Shown here: piece by piece, positions 7,143 through 21,287 of the stretch
Numbering within the stretch: position 1 is the first letter of the stretch
Layout of the letters: the number at the start of each line of letters is the position of its first letter
Source of the DNA: Hyperoodon ampullatus
Lineage: Eukaryota; Chordata; Mammalia; Artiodactyla; Ziphiidae
Assembly (NCBI GenBank): GCA_949752795.1
Contig: OX457075.1
Location: forward strand, 1,240,001-1,304,000
Direction: 5' to 3'
Length of the DNA stretch: 64,000 nt
Notes under the pieces: model-generated
Seen by the model: the letters and a program-made list of their open reading frames with translations, nothing else
Told to the model about the DNA's origin: nothing
Databases searched by the model: none
Position numbers and translations under genes: made by a program

Positions 7143-10100
7143 GTAAGGTTTAGAGTACAGGTGAGGGTACGGAAACGTGTTAGGGTCAGGGTACGTATTA
7201 GGGTACGGGTTAGTGTTAGTGTATGGGTTAAGATTAGGGTACCGTGTTAGGGTAAGATTTAGAGTTAGGGTTACGTTTAGGTTTAGGGTTAGGTTTAGGG
7301 ATAGCGATCGGGTAAGGTTTAGGGTACCATGAGGGTACAAAAACGTGTTAGGCTTAGGGTACATGCTAGGGTTCATTTTAGGCTTAGTGCACGGATTAGG
7401 ATTAGGGTACAGGTTAGGGTAAGGTATAGGGATAGGGTTAGGGATAGGTTTTAGGGTTAGGGTTAGGTTTGGTGAATGGTTAATATTTAGTGTACAGGTG
7501 AGGGTACAGAAATGTTTTACTGTACGCGTTAGTGTTCGTGTATGGGTTAGGATTATGAGACGGGTTAGGGTAAGTTTTAGGGTTAGGTTTAGGGATAAGA
7601 TTAGGGTTAAGGTTAGGGATAGCGAACAGGTAAGTATCAGGATAAAAGTGAAGGTATGAAATAATGTTAAGCTTAGAGTACGGGTTAGTGTTAGTGTATG
7701 GGTTATGATTGGGGTACAATTTAGGGTAAGGTTAGGGTTAGGGTTAGGGATAGGTTTAGAGTTAAGTTTAGGGATAGCGAACGGGTGTGGTTCAGGTTAC
7801 ATGTGAGGGTTACGAATACGTGTTAGGGTTAGGGTACGTGATAGGTTACGGTTTATTTTTAGTGTACGGTTTAGGATTAGTGTATGGGATAGGGTAAGAT
7901 TTAGGGGCAGGTTTAGGGTTAAGGTTTGGTTTAGGTTTAGGTTTAGTGTTAACGAACGGGTAAGGTTTAGGGTACAGGTGAGGGTACGAAAAGCTTTTAG
8001 GGTTCGGAAACGTCTTAGTGTATGGGTTAGTTTTAGTATATGGGTTAGGATTAGGGTACAGGTTAGGGTAAGGATTAGGGTTAGGGTTAGGTTTAGGTTT
8101 AGGGTTAGTGTTAGGTTTCGTGAATGGTAAGTTTTAGGATACAGGTGAGGGTACGAAAACGTGTTACGTTCCGGGTACCTGTTAGTTTCCTGGTTAGTTT
8201 TAGAGTACGTTTTAGGATAAGAGCACAGGTTCGGGTAAGGTTTAGGGTTAGGGTTAGGGTTAGGTTTAGGATTAGTGTTATGGTTATCGAACAGTTAAGT
8301 TTTAGGGTACATTTGAGGGTATGAAAAGCTTTTAGGGTTAGGGTATGTGTAAGGATATGTGTTAGTGTTAGTGTATGCATTAGCATTAGGGTACGGGTTA
8401 GGTTTATGTTTAGAGCTAGGGTTAGGGTTAGCAAACAGGTAAACTTTAGGGTACAGGTGAGGGTATGGAAAAGTGTTAGTGTCAGGGTATGTGTTAGGGC
8501 ACATGTTAGTGTGAGTGTATGGTTTAGTATTAGGGTACGGGTTAGGCTAAAGTTTAGGGTTGGGGTTAGGTTTGGATTAGGGGTAGGGTTAGGGTTAGTG
8601 AACAGGTAAGGTTTAGGGTACAGATGAGGGTATGGCAAACTGTTACAGTCAGGGTACGTGTTAGGGCATGGGTTAGTGTTAGTGTATGCGTTAGGATTTG
8701 AGTACGGGTTAGGGTAAGGTGTAGGGTTGGGGTTAGGTTTAGGTTTAGGTTTAGGGGTAGGGTTACCAGAGGGTAAGGTTTAGGATACAAATGAGGGTAT
8801 GGCAACGTGTTAGAGTCATGGTACGTGTTAGGGCATGGTTTAGAGTTGGTGTACGGGTTAGGATTAGGGTACGGGTTAGGGTAAGGTGTAGGGTTGTGGT
8901 TAGGTTTATGTTTAGGGCTAGGGTTAGGGTTAGCGAATGGGTAAGGTTTAGGGTACAGTTGAGGGTATGGAAAATTTTAGGGTCAGGGTACGTGTTAGGG
9001 CATACGTTAGTGTTAGTTTATGGGTTAAGTTTAGGGTGCGGGTTAGGGTAAGGTGTAGGTTTCGGGTCCGTTTCGGTTTAGGACAACGGTACGGGTTAGC
9101 AAACTTGTAAGGTTTAGGGTATAGGTGAGGTTACAGAAAAGTATTGGGGTCAGGGTGCGTGTTAAGGCAGAGGTTAGTGTTAGTGAACGGGTTAGGATTA
9201 TGATTCGGGTTGGTGTAAGGTGTAGGGTTAGTGTAAGGTTTAGGTGTAGGGCTAGGGCTAGTGTTCGCGAATGGGTGATGTTTATGGTACAGGTGAGGGT
9301 AAGGAAACGTGTTAGGGTCATGTTACGTGTTAGGGCATGGGTTAGTGTTAGTGTACGGGTTAGGATTAGGGTACGGTTTAGGGTAAAGGTAGGGTTGCGG
9401 TTAGGGTTAGGTTTAGGGTTAGGGTTAGGGTTTGTGAATGGGTAACATTTAGTGTACAGGTGAGGGAACCAAAATGTTTTAGGGCACGGGTTAGTGTTAG
9501 TGTATGGGTTAGGATTAGGTTACGGGTTAGGGAAAGGTTTAGGTTTAGGTTTAGGTACAGGTTTAAGGTTAAGGTTAGGGACAGTGAACGTGTAAGTTTC
9601 AGCTTACATATAAGGGTACAAAAACATTTTAGACTTAGGGTACGGGTTACTCTTAGTGTCCAGTTTAGGATTAGTGTACGTTTAGGGTAAGGGTCAGGGT
9701 TAGAATTAGGTTTAGGCTTAGGGTTACGGTTAGCGAACGGCCAAGCTTTAGGGTACAGGTGAGGGTAAGGATACGTGTTAAGGTTAGGGAACGTGTTAGG
9801 GTACGGGTTAGTGTTAGTGTACATGTTAGGATCAGGGTACGTTTTATTGTAAGTTATAGGGTTAGGGTTAGGGTTATGTTTAGCGAACGGGTAAGGTTTA
9901 GGGTATAGGTGAGGGCACGCCAACCATTTAGAGTTACGGTATGTGTTAGGGTATGGGTTAGTGTTAGAGTATGGATTAGGATTAGATTATGGGTTAGGGT
10001 AAGTGTTAGGCTTAGTGTTAGCTTCATGTTTAAGGTTAGTGTTAGTGTTAGCCAATGGGTAAGCTTTAGGGTACAGGTGAGACTGTGAAAAAATGTTAGG

Positions 10101-10690
10101 TTTAGGGTACATGTTAGATTACGGGTTACTGTTAATGTAAGGTTTAGGAATAGGGTATGGTGTAGGGTAAGGTTTAGGGTTAGGTTTAGTGTTAGCACTC
10201 GGGTAAGTTTTAGGGTACATGTGAGGATACGAAAACGTGTGAAGTTTAGGGTATGTGTCAGGGTAGGGTACAGTGTTAGAGTACCGGTTAGGGTTAGGGT
10301 TCGTTTAGGATAAGGGTTCGGGTTAGTTAAGGGTTAGGTTTAGGGTTCATGTTAGCATTAGAAAACGGGTTTAGGGTACAGGTGAGGGTACAAAAACTTT
10401 TTAGTGCTAACGAACATATTAGGGTATGGGTTAGTGTTAGTGAATGGGTTACGATTGTGATATGGCTTAGGCTAAGGTTTAGGGTTAAGGTAGGTTTAGG
10501 TTTAGTGTTAGGGTTAGCGAACGGGTAAGTTTTAGGGTACAGGTGAGGGTACGAAAACGTGTTAGTTTTAGGTTATGTGTTAGGGTAAGGTTTACTGTTA
10601 GTGTACGGTTTAGGTTTAGGGTACTGGTTAGCGTAAGGTTTAGGGTTAGGTGTAGGGTTTGGTTTAGGGTTAGGGTGGAGTTATCAAATG
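7143..10690 (+). repeat. HOR copy H3 (3548 bp)
   Basis: All 22 subunits are present. The S2 box has lost two bases (GGGTACCATGAGG near 7322), which breaks the reading frame open at this place in other copies. The S21 GCTAGC is mutated to GCTAAC (near 10405). S18 carries GCCAACCATTTAG instead of GCAAACTTTTTAG. Confidence 0.95.
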
Positions 10691-13600
10691 GTAAGGTTTA
10701 GGGTACAGGTGAGGGTACGGAAACGTGTTAGGGTCAGGGTACGTAGTAGGGCACGGGATAGTGATAGTGTATGGGTTAAGATTAGGGTAGAGGGTTAGGG
10801 TAAGATTTAGAGTTAGGGTTACGTTTAGGTTTAGGGTTAGGTTTAGGGATAGCGAGCGGGTAAGGTTTAGGGTTCACATGAGGGTACGAAAACGTGTTAG
10901 GCTTAGGGTACATGCTAGGGTTCATGTTAGGCTTAGTGCACGGATTAGGATTAGGGTACAGGTTAGGGTAAGGTATAGGTATAGGCTTAGGGATAGGTTT
11001 TAGGATTAGGGTTAGGTTTGGTGAATGGTTAATATTTAGTGTACAGGTGAGAGTACAGAAATATTTTAGTGTACGCGTTAGTGTTCGTGTATGGGTTAGA
11101 ATTATGGGACGGGTTAGGGTAAGTTTTAGTGTTAGATTTAGGGATAAGATTAGGGTTAAGGTTAGGGATAGCGAACAGGTAAGTATCAGGTTAAAAGTGA
11201 AGGTACGAAAACATGTTAAGCTAAGAGTATGGGTTAGTGTTAGTGTACGGGTTATGATTGGGGTACCATTTAGGGTAAGGTTAGGGTTAGGGTTAGGGAT
11301 AGGTTTAGGGTTAAGGTTAGGGATAGCGAACGGGTATGGTTCAGGTTACATGTGAGGGTTACGAATACGTGTTAGGGTTAGGGTACGTGATAGGTTACGG
11401 TTTATTTTTAGTGTACGGTTTAGGAATAGTGTATGGGTTAGGGTAAGATTTAGGGGCAGGTTTAGGGTTAAGGTTTGGTTTAGGTTTAGGTTTAGTGTTA
11501 ACGAACGGGTAAGGTTTAGGGTACAGGTGAGGATACGATAAGCTTTTAGGGTTAGGAAAGGTCTTAGTGTATGGGTTAGTTTTAGTATACGGGTTAGGAT
11601 TAGGGTACAGGTTAGGGTAAGGATTAGGGTTAGGGTTAGGTTTAGGTTTAGGGTTAGTGTTAGGTTTCGTGAATGGTATGTTTTAGGGTACAGGTGAGGG
11701 TACGAAAACGTGTTACGTTTAGGGTACCTGTTAGATTCCTGGTTAGTTTTAGAGTACGTTTTAGGATAAGAGCACAGGTTCGGGTAAGGTTTAGGGTTAG
11801 GGTTAGGGTTAGGTTTAGGATTAGTGTTATGGTTATCAAACAGTTAAGTTTTAGGGTACATTTGAGGGTATGAAAAGCTTTTAGGGTTAGGGTATGTGTT
11901 AGGATATGTGTTAGTGTTAGTGTATGCATTAGATTTAGGGTACGGGTTAGGGTTATGTTTAGGACTAGGGTTAGGGTTAGCGAACAGGTAACCTTTAGGG
12001 TACAGGTGAGGGTATGGAAAAGTGTTAGTGTCAGGGTATGTGTTAGGGCACATGTTAGTGTGAGTGTATGGTTTAGTATTAGGGTACGGGTTAGGCTAAA
12101 GATTAGGGTTGGGGTTAGGTTTGGATTAGGGGTAGGGTTAGGTTTAGCGAACAGGTAAGGTTTAGGGTACAGATGAGGGTACGGAAAACTGTTACAGTCA
12201 GGGTACGTGTTAGGGCATGGGTTAGTGTTAGTGTATGCGTTAGGATTTGAGTACGGGTTAGGGTAAGGTGTAGGGTTGGGGTTAGGTTTAGGTTTAGGTT
12301 TAGGGGTAGGGTTACCAAAGGGTAAGGTTTAGGATACAAATGAGGGTATGGCAACGTGTTAGAGTCAGGGTACGTGTTAGGGCATGGTTTAGAGTTGGTG
12401 TACGGGTTAGGATTAGGGTACGGGTTAGGGTAAGGTGTAGGGTTGTGCTTAGGTTTATGTTTAGGGCTAGGTTTAGGGTTAGCGAATGGGTAAGGTTTAG
12501 GGTACAGTTGAGGGTATGGAAAATTTTAGGGTCAGGGTACGTGTTAGGGCATGCGTTAGTGTTAGATTATGGGTTAAGATTAGGGTGCGGTTTAGGCTAA
12601 GGTGTAGGTTTGGGGTCCGTTTCGGTTTAGGACAACGGTTCGGGTTAGCAAACTTGTAATGTTTAGGGTATAGGTGAGGTTACAGAAAAGTGTTGGGGTC
12701 AGGGTGCGTGTTAAGGCAGAGGTTAGTGTTAGTGAACGGGTTAGGATTATGATTCGGGTTGGTAGGGTTAGTGTTAGGTTTTGATGTAGGGCTAGGGCTA
12801 GTGTTCGCGAATGGGTGATGTTTATGGTACAGGTGAGGGTAAGGAAACCTGTTAGGGACATGTTACGTGTTAGGGCATGGGTTAGTGTTAGTGTACGGGT
12901 TAGGATTTGGGTACGGTTTAGGGTAAAGGTAGGGTTGCGGTTAGGGTTAGGTTTAGGGTTAGGGTTAGGGTTTGTGAATGGGTAACATTTAGTGTACAGG
13001 TGAGGGAACAAAAATGTTTTAGGGTACGGGTTAGTGTTAGTGTATGGGTTAGGATTAGGTTACGCATTAGGGAAAGGTTTAGGTTTAGGTTTAGGGACAG
13101 GTTTAAGGTTAAGGCTAGGGACAGTGAATGGGTAAGTTTCAGGTTACAGATGAGGGTACAAAAACATTTTAGCCTTAGGGTACGGGTTACTCTTAGTGTC
13201 CAGTTTAGGATTAGTGTACGTTTAGGGTAATGGTTAGGGTTAGAGTTAGGTTTAGGCTTAGGGTTACGGTTAGCGAACGGCCAAGCTTTAGGGTACAGGT
13301 GAGGGTAAGAATACGTGTTAAGGTTAGGGAACGTGTTAGGGTACGGGTTAGTGTTAGTGTACATGTTAGGATCAGGGTACGTTTTATTGTAAGGTATAGG
13401 GTTAGGGTTAGGGTTAGCGAACGGGTAAGGTTTAGGGTATAGGTGAGGGCACGCAAACTTTTTAGAGTTACGGCACGTGTTAGGGTACGGGTTAGTGTTA
13501 GAGTATGGATTAGGATTAGATTATGGGTTAGGGTAAGTGTTAGGGTTAGTGTTAGCTTTATGTTTAAGTTTAGTGTTAGTGTTAGCCAATGGGTAAGCTT

Positions 13601-14224
13601 TAGGGTACAGGTGAGACTGTGAAAAAATGTTAGGTTTAGGGTACATGTTAGATTACGGGTTAGTGTTAATGTAAGGTTTAGGAATAGGGTATGGTGTAGG
13701 GTAAGGTTTAGGGTTAGGTTTAGTGTTAGCACTCGGGTAAGTTTTAGGGTACATGTGAGGATACGAAAACATGTGAAGTTTAGGGTATGTGTCAGGGTAG
13801 GGTTCAGTGTTAGAGTACAGGTTAGGGTTAGGGTTCGTTTAGGATAAGGGTTCGGGTTAGTTAAGGGTTAGGTTTAGGGTTCATGTTAGCATTAGAAAAC
13901 GGGTTTAGGGTACAGGTGAGGGTACAAAAAATTTTTAGTGCTAGCGAACATATTAGGGTATGGGTTAGTTTTAGTGAATGGGTTACGATTGTGATATGGC
14001 TTAGGCTAAGGTTTAGGGTTAAGGTAGGTTTAGGTTTAGTGTTAGGGTTAGCGAACGGGTAAGTTTTAGGGTACAGGTTAGGGTACGAAAACGTGTTAGT
14101 GTTAGGTTATGTGTTAGGGTAAGGGTTACTGTTACTGTACGGTTTAGGTTTAGGGTACGGGTTAGGGTAAGCTTTAGGGTTAGGCCTATGGCTTGGTTTA
14201 GGGTTAGGGTGGAGTTATCAAATG
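10691..14224 (+). repeat. HOR copy H4 (3534 bp)
   Basis: All 22 subunits are present. S13 has a 9-bp loss (CGGGTTGGTAGGGTT near 12760), S14 has GAAACCTGTTAGGGACATG, and the S22 tail ends TAGGCCTATGGCTTGG (near 14182). All three marks recur in the second half of H11, about 24 kb to the right. Confidence 0.95.
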
Positions 14225-17200
14225 GTAAGGTTTAGGGTACAGGTGAGGGTACGGAAACGTGTTAGGGTCAGGGTACGTATTAGGGTACGGGTTAGTGTTA
14301 GTGTATGGGTTAAGATTAGGGTACAGGCTTAGGGTAAGATATAGAGTTAAGGTTACATTTAGGTTTAGGGTTAGGTTTAGGGATAGCGAGCGGGTAAGGT
14401 TTAGGGTACACATGAGGGTACGAAAACGTGTTAGGCTTAGGGTACATGCTAAGGTTCATGTTAGGCTTAACACACGGATTAGGATTAGGGTACAGGTTAG
14501 GGTAAGGTATAGGGATAGGGTTAGGGATAGGTTTTAGGGTTAGGGTTAGGTTTGGTGAATGGTTAATATTTAGTGTACAGGTGAGGGTACAGAAATGTTT
14601 TAGTGTACGCGTTAGTGTTCGTGTATGGGTTAGGATTATGGGACGGGTTAGGGTAAGTTTTAGGGTTAGGTTTAGGGATAAGATTAGGGTTAATGTTAGG
14701 GATAGCGAACAGGTAAGTATCAGGTTAAAAGTGAAGGTACGAAAACATGTTAAGCTTAGAGTACGGGTTAGTGTTAGTGTACGGGTTATGATTGGGGTAC
14801 CATTTAGGGTAAGGTTAGGGTTAGGGTTAGGGATAGGTTTAGGGTTAAGGTTAGGGATAGCGAACGGGTATGGTTCAGGATACATGTGAGGGTTAGGAAT
14901 ACGTGTTAGGTTTAGGGTACGTGATAGGTTACGGTTTATTTTTAGTGTATGTTTTTGGATTAGTGTATGGGTTAGGGTAAGATTTAGGGGCAGGTTTAGG
15001 GTTAAGGTTTGGTTTAGGTTTAGGTTTAGTGTTAACGAACGGGTAAGGTTTAGGGTACAGGTGAGGGTACGAAACGATTTTAGGGTTAGGAGACGTCTTA
15101 GTGTATGGGTTAGTTTTAGTATACGGGTTAGGATTAGGGTACAGGTTAGGGTAAGGTTTAGGGTTAGGGTTAGTGTTCGGTTTCGTGAATGGTCAGTTTT
15201 AGGGTACAGGTGAGGGTACGAAAACGTGTTACGTTTAGGGTACCTGTTAGTTTCCTGGTTAGTTTTAAAGTACGTTTTAGGATAAGAGCACTGGTTCGGG
15301 TTAGGCTTAGGGTTAGGGTTAGGGTTAGGTTTAGGATTAGTGTTATGGTTATCAAACAGTTAAGTTTTACGGTACATTTGAGGGTATGAAAAGCTTTTAG
15401 GGTTAGGGTATGTGTTAGGATATGTGTTAGTGTTAGTGTATGCATTAGCATTAGGGTTTGGGTTAGGGTTATGTTTAGGGCTGGGGTTAGGGTTAGCGAA
15501 CAGGTAACCTTTAGGGTACAGGTGAGGGTATGGAAAAGTGTTAGTGTCAGGGTATGTGTTAGGGCACATGTTAGTGTGAGTGTATGGTTTAGTATTAGGG
15601 TACGGGTTAGGCTAAAGTTTAGGATTGTGGTTAGGTTTGGATTAGGCGTAGGGTTAGGGTTAGCGAACAGGTAAGGTTTAGGGTACAGATGAGGGTACGG
15701 AAAACTGTTACAGTCAGGGTACGTGTTAGGGCATGGGTTAGTGTTAGTGTATGCATTAGGATTTGAGTACGGGTTAGGGTAAGGTGTAGGGTTGGGGTTA
15801 GGTTTAGGTTTAGGTTTAGGGGTAGGGTTACCAAAGGGTAAGGTTTAGGATATAAATGAGGGTATGGCAAAGTGTTAGAGTCAGGGTACGTGTTAGGGCA
15901 TTGTTTAGAGTTGGTGTACGGGTTAGGATTAGGGTACAGGTTAGGGTAAGGTGTAGGGTTGTGGTTAGGTTTATGTTTAGGGCTAGGGTTAGGGTTAGCG
16001 AAATGGGTAAGGTTTAGGGTACAGTTGAGGGTATGGAAAATTTTAGGGTCAGGGTACGTGTTAGGGCATGCGTTAGTGTTAGTGTATTGGTTAAGATTAG
16101 GGTGCGGGTTAGGGTAAGGTGTAGGTTTGGGGTCCGTCTCGGTTTAGGACAATGTTTCGGGTTAGCAAACTTGTAAGGTTTAGGGTATAGGTGAGGTTAC
16201 AGAAAAGTGTTGGGGTCAGGGTGCGTGTTAAGGCAGAGGTTAGTGTTAGTGAACGGGGTAGGATTATGATTCGGGTTGGTGTAAGGTTTAGGGTTAGTGT
16301 TAGGTTTAGTTGTAGGGATAGGGCTAGTGTTCGCGAATGGGTGATGTTTATGGTACAGGTGAGGGTAAGGAAACGTGTTAGGGTCATGTTATATGTTAGG
16401 GCATGGGTTAGTGTTAGTGTACGGGTTAGGATTAGGGTATGGTTTAGGGTAAAGGTAGGGTTGCGGTTAGGGTTAGGTTTAGGGTTAGGGTTAGGGTTTG
16501 TGAATGGGTAACATTTAGTGTACAGGTGAGGGAACAAAAATGTTTTAGGGTACGGGTTAGTGTTAGTGTACGGGTTAGGATTAGGTTACGGGTTAGGGAA
16601 AGGTTTAGGTTTAGGTTTAGGGACAGGTTTAAGGTTAAGGTTAGGGACAATGAACGGGTAAGTTTCAGGTTACAGATGAGGGTACAAAAACATTTTAGGC
16701 TTAGGGTACGGGTTATTCTTAGTGTCCAGTTTAGGATTAGTGTATGTTTAGGGTAAGGGTTACGGTTAGGGTTAGGTTTAGGCTTAGGGTTACTGTTAGC
16801 GAACGGCCAAGCTTTAGGATTCAGGTGAGGGTAAGAATACGTGTTAAGGTTAGGGAACATTTTAGGGTATGGGTTAGTGTTAGTGTACATGTTAGGATCA
16901 GGGTACGTTTTATTGTAAGGTATAGGGTTAGGGTTAGGGTTAGGGTTAGCAAACGGGTAAGTTTTAGGGTACAGGTGAGGACACGCAAACTTTTTAGAGT
17001 TACGGTATGTGTTCGGGTACGGGTTAGTGTTAGAGTATGGATTAGGATTAGAGTATGGGTTAGGGTAAGTGTTAGGGTTAGTGTTAGCTTTATGTTTAAG
17101 GTTAGTGTTAGTGTTAGCCAATGGGTAAGCTTTAGGGTACAGGTGAGACTGTGAAAAAATGTTAGGTTTAGGGTACATGTTAGATTACGGGTTAGTGTTA

Positions 17201-17738
17201 ATGTAAGGTTTAGGAATAGGGTATGGTGTAGGGTAAAGTTTAGGGTTAGGTTTAGTGTTAGCACTCGGGTAAGTTTTAGGGTACATGTGAGGATACGAAA
17301 ACGTGTGAAGTTTAGGGCATGTGTCAGGGTAGGGTTCAGTGTTAGAGTACCGGTTAGGGTTAGGGTTCGTTTAGGATAAGGGTTCGGGTTAGTTAAGGGT
17401 TAGGTTTAGGGTTCATGTTAGCATTAGAAAACGGGTTTAGGGTACAGGTGAGGGTACAAAAACTTTTCAGTGCTAGCGAACATATTAGGTTATGGGTTAC
17501 GATTGTGATATGGCTTAGGCTAAGGTTTAGGGTTAAGGTAGGTTTAGGTTTAGTGTTAGGGTTAGCGAACGGGTAAGTTTTAGGGTACAGGTGAGGGTAC
17601 GAAAACGTGTTAGTGTTAGGCTATGTGTTAGGGTAAGTGTTACTGTTAGTGTACGGTTTAGGTTTAGGGTACGGGTTAGGGTAAGGTTTAGGGTTAGGTG
17701 TAGGGTTTGGTTTAGGGTTACGGTGGAGTTATCGAATG
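14225..17738 (+). repeat. HOR copy H5 (3514 bp)
   Basis: All 22 subunits are present, with 18-bp losses near 15160 (S6 tail) and 17488 (S21). The S6 tail reads GTTCGGTTTCGTGAATGG, as in H12 and H15. The S12 tail GGGGTCCGTCTCGG and ACAATGTTTCGG, and four perfect telomere repeats at 16925-16945, are shared with H12. Confidence 0.95.
16925..16945 (+). other. Four perfect telomere repeats (G-quadruplex motif), H5
   Basis: Four GGG tracts spaced by TTA at the S17/S18 border, among the longest perfect telomeric runs seen. Other copies have a TTTAGG interruption here. Confidence 0.6.
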
Positions 17739-20700
17739 GTAAGGTTTAGGGTACAGGTGAGGGTACGGAAAAGTGTTAGGGTCAGGGTACGTATTAGGGT
17801 ACGGGTTAGTGTTAGTGTATGGGTTAAGATTAGGGTACAGGCTTAGGGTAAGATTTAGAGTTAGGGTTACGTTTAGGTTTAGGGTTAGGTTTAGGGATAG
17901 CGAGCGGGTAAGGTTTAGGGTACACATGAGGGTACGAAAACGTGTTAGGCTTAGGGTACATGCTAGGGTTCATGTTAGGCTTAGTGCACGGATTAGGATT
18001 AGGGTACAGGTTAGGGTAAGGTAAAGGGATAGGGTTAGGGATAGGTTTTAGGGTTAGGGTTAGGTTTGGTGAATGGTTAATATTTAGTGTACAGGTGAGG
18101 GTACAGAAATGTTTTAGTGTATGCGTTAGTGTTCGTGTATGGGTTAGGATTATGGGAGGGGTTAGGGTAAGTTTTAGGGTTAGGTTTAGGGATAAGATTA
18201 GGGTTGAGGTTAGGGATAGCGAACAGGTAAGTATCAGGTTAAAAGTGAAGGTACGAAAACATGTTAAGCTTAGAGTACGGGTTAGTGTTAGTGTACGGGT
18301 TATGATTGGGGTACCATTTAGGGTAAGGTTATGGTTAGGGTTAGGGATAGGTTTAGGGTTAAGGTTAGGGATAGCGAACGGGTATGGTTCAGGTTACATG
18401 TGAGGGTTACGAATACGTGTTAGGGTTAGGGTACGTGATAGGTTACGGTTTATTCTTAGTGTACGGTTAGGATTAGTGTATGGGTTAGGGTAAGATTTAG
18501 GGGCAGGTTTAGGGTTAAGGTTTGATTTAGCTTTAGGTTTAGTGTTAACGAACGGGTAAGGTTTAGGGTACAGGTGAGGGTACGAAAAGCTTTTAGGGTT
18601 AGGAAACGTCTTAGTGTATGGGTTAGTTTTAGTATACGGGTTAGGATTAGGGTACAGGTTAGGGTAAGGATTAGGGTTAGGGTTAGGTTTAGGTTTAGGG
18701 TTAGTGTTAGGTTTCGTGAATGGTAAGTTTTAGGGTACAGGTGAGGGTACGAAAACGTGTTACGTTTAGGGTACCTGTTAGTTTCCTGGTTAGTTTTAGA
18801 GTACGTTTTAGGATAAGAGCACAGGTTCGGGTAAGGTTTAGGGTTAGGGTTAGGGTTAGGTTTAGGATTAGTGTTATGGTTATCAAACAGTTAAGTTTTA
18901 GGGTACATTTGAGGGTATGAAAAGCTTTTAGGGTTAGGGTATGTGTTAGGATATGTGTTAGTGTTAGTGTATGCATTAGCATTAGGGTACGGGTTAGGGT
19001 TATGTTTAGGGCTAGGGTTAGGGTTAGCAAACAGGTAACCTTTAGGGTACAGGTGAGGGTATGGAAAAGTGTTAGTGTCAGGGAATGTGTTAGGGGCCAT
19101 GTTAGTGTGAGTGTATGATTTAGTATTAGGTTACGGGTTAGGCTAAAGTTTAGGGTTGTGGTTAGGTTTGGATTAGGCGTAGGGTTAGGGTTAGCGAACA
19201 GGTAAGGTTTAGGGTACAGATGAGGTTACGGAAAACTGTTACAGTCAGGGTACGTGTTAGAGCATGGGTTAGTGTTAGTGTATGCGTTAGGATTTGAGTA
19301 CGGGTTAGGGTAAGGTGTAGGGTTGGGGTTAGGTTTAGGTTTAGGTTTAGGGGTAGGGTTACCAAAGGGTAAGGTTTAGGATACAAATGAGGGTATGGCA
19401 AAGTGTTAGAGTCAGGGTACGTGTTAGGGCATTGTTTAGAGTTGGTGTACGGGTTAGGATTAGGGTACAGGTTAGGGTAAGGAGTAGGGTTGTGGTTAGG
19501 TTTATGTTTAGGGCTAGGGTTAGGGTTAGCGAAAGAATAATGTTTAGGGTACAGTTGAGGGTATGGAAAATTTTAGGGTCAGGGTACGTGTTAGGGCATG
19601 CGTTAGATTTAGTGTATGGGTTAAGATTAGGGTGCGGGTTAGGGTAAGGTGTAGGTTTGGGGTCCGTTTCGGGTTAGGACAACGGTTCGGGTTAGCAAAC
19701 TTGTAAGGTTTAGGGTATAGGTGAGGTTACAGAAAAGTATTGCGGTCAGGGTGCATGTTAAGACAGAGGTTAGTGTTAGTGAACGGGTTAGGATTATGAT
19801 TCGGGTTGGTGTAAGGTGTAGGGTTAGTGTTAGGTTTAGGTGTAGGGCTAGGGCTAGTGTTCGCAAATGGGTGATGTTTATGGTACAGGTGAGGGTAAGG
19901 AAACGTGATAGGGTCATGTTACATGTTAGGGCATGTGTTAGTGTTAGTGTACGGGTTAGGATTAGGGTACGGTTTAGGGTAAAGGTAGGTTTGCGGTTAG
20001 GGTTAGGTTTAGGGTTACGGTTAGGGTTTGTGAATGGGTAACATATAGTGTACAGGTGAGGGAACAAAAATGTTTTAGGGTAAAGGGTTAGTGTTAGTGT
20101 ACGGGTTATGATTAGGTTATGGGTGAGGGAAAGGTTTAGGTTTAGGTTTAGGGACAGGATTAAAGTTAAGGTTAGGGACAGTGAACGGGTAAGTTTCAGG
20201 TTACAGATGAGGGTACAAAAACATTTTAGGCTTAGGGTACGGGTTACTCTTAGTGTCCAGTTTAGGATTAGTGTACGTTTAGGGTAAGGGTTAGGGTTAG
20301 AGTTAGATTTAGGCTTAGGGTTATGGTTCGTGAACGGCCAAGCTTTAGGGTACAGGTGAGGGTAAGAATACGTGTTAAGGTTAGGGAATGTGTTAGGGTA
20401 TGGGTTAGTGTTAGTGTACATGTTAGGATCAGGGTACGTTTTATTGTAAGCTATAGGGTTAGGGTTAGGGTTAGGGTTAGCGAACGGGTAAGGCTTAGGG
20501 TATAGGTGAGGGCATGCAAAATTTTTAGAATTATGGTATGTGTTAGGGTACTGGTTAGTGTTAGAGTATGGATTAGGATTAGAGTATGGGTTAGGGTAAG
20601 TGTTAGGGTTAGTGTTAGCTTTATGTTTAAGGTTAGTGTTAGTGTTAGCCAATGGGTAAGCTTTAGAGTACAAGTGAGACTGTGAAAAAATGTTAGGTTT

Positions 20701-21287
20701 AAGGTACATGTTAGATTACAGGTTAGTGTTAATGTAAGGTTTAGGAATAGGGTATGGTGTAGGGTAAGGTTTAGGGTTAGGTTTAGTGTTAGCACTCGGG
20801 TAAGTTTTAGGGTACATGTGAGGATACGAAAATGTGTGAAGTTTAGGGTATGTGTCAGGGTAGGGTTCAGTGTTAGAGTACCGGTTAGGGTTAGGGTTCG
20901 TTAAGGATAAGGGTTCGGGTTAGTTAAGGGTTAGGTTTAGGGTTCATGTGAGCATTAGAAAACGGGTTTACGGTACAGGTGAGGGTACAAAAACTTTTTA
21001 GTGCTAGCGAACATATTAGGGTATGGGTTAGTGTTAGTGAATGGGTTACGATTGTGATATGGCTTAGGCTAAGGTTTAGGGTTAAGGTAGGTTTAGGTTT
21101 AGTGTTAGGGTTAGCGAATGGGTAAGTTTTAGGGTACAGGTGAGGGTACGAAAACGTGTTAGTGTTAGGTTATGTGTTAGGGTAAGGGTTACTGTTAGTG
21201 TACGGTTTAGGTTTAGGGTACGGGTTAGGGTAAGGTTTAGGGTTAGGTGTAGGGTTTGGTTTAGGGTTAGGGTGGAGTTATCAAATG
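17739..21287 (+). repeat. HOR copy H6 (3549 bp)
   Basis: All 22 subunits are present. Private marks shared with H13 are GTATTGCGGTCAGG with GCATGTTAA in S13, GGGTAAAGGGTTAG in S15, AGGATTAAAGTTAAGG in S15 (ATTAAA at 20159-20164) and a four-repeat telomeric run at 20456-20476. Confidence 0.95.
20456..20476 (+). other. Four perfect telomere repeats (G-quadruplex motif), H6
   Basis: Same place and pattern as in H5. Confidence 0.6.
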
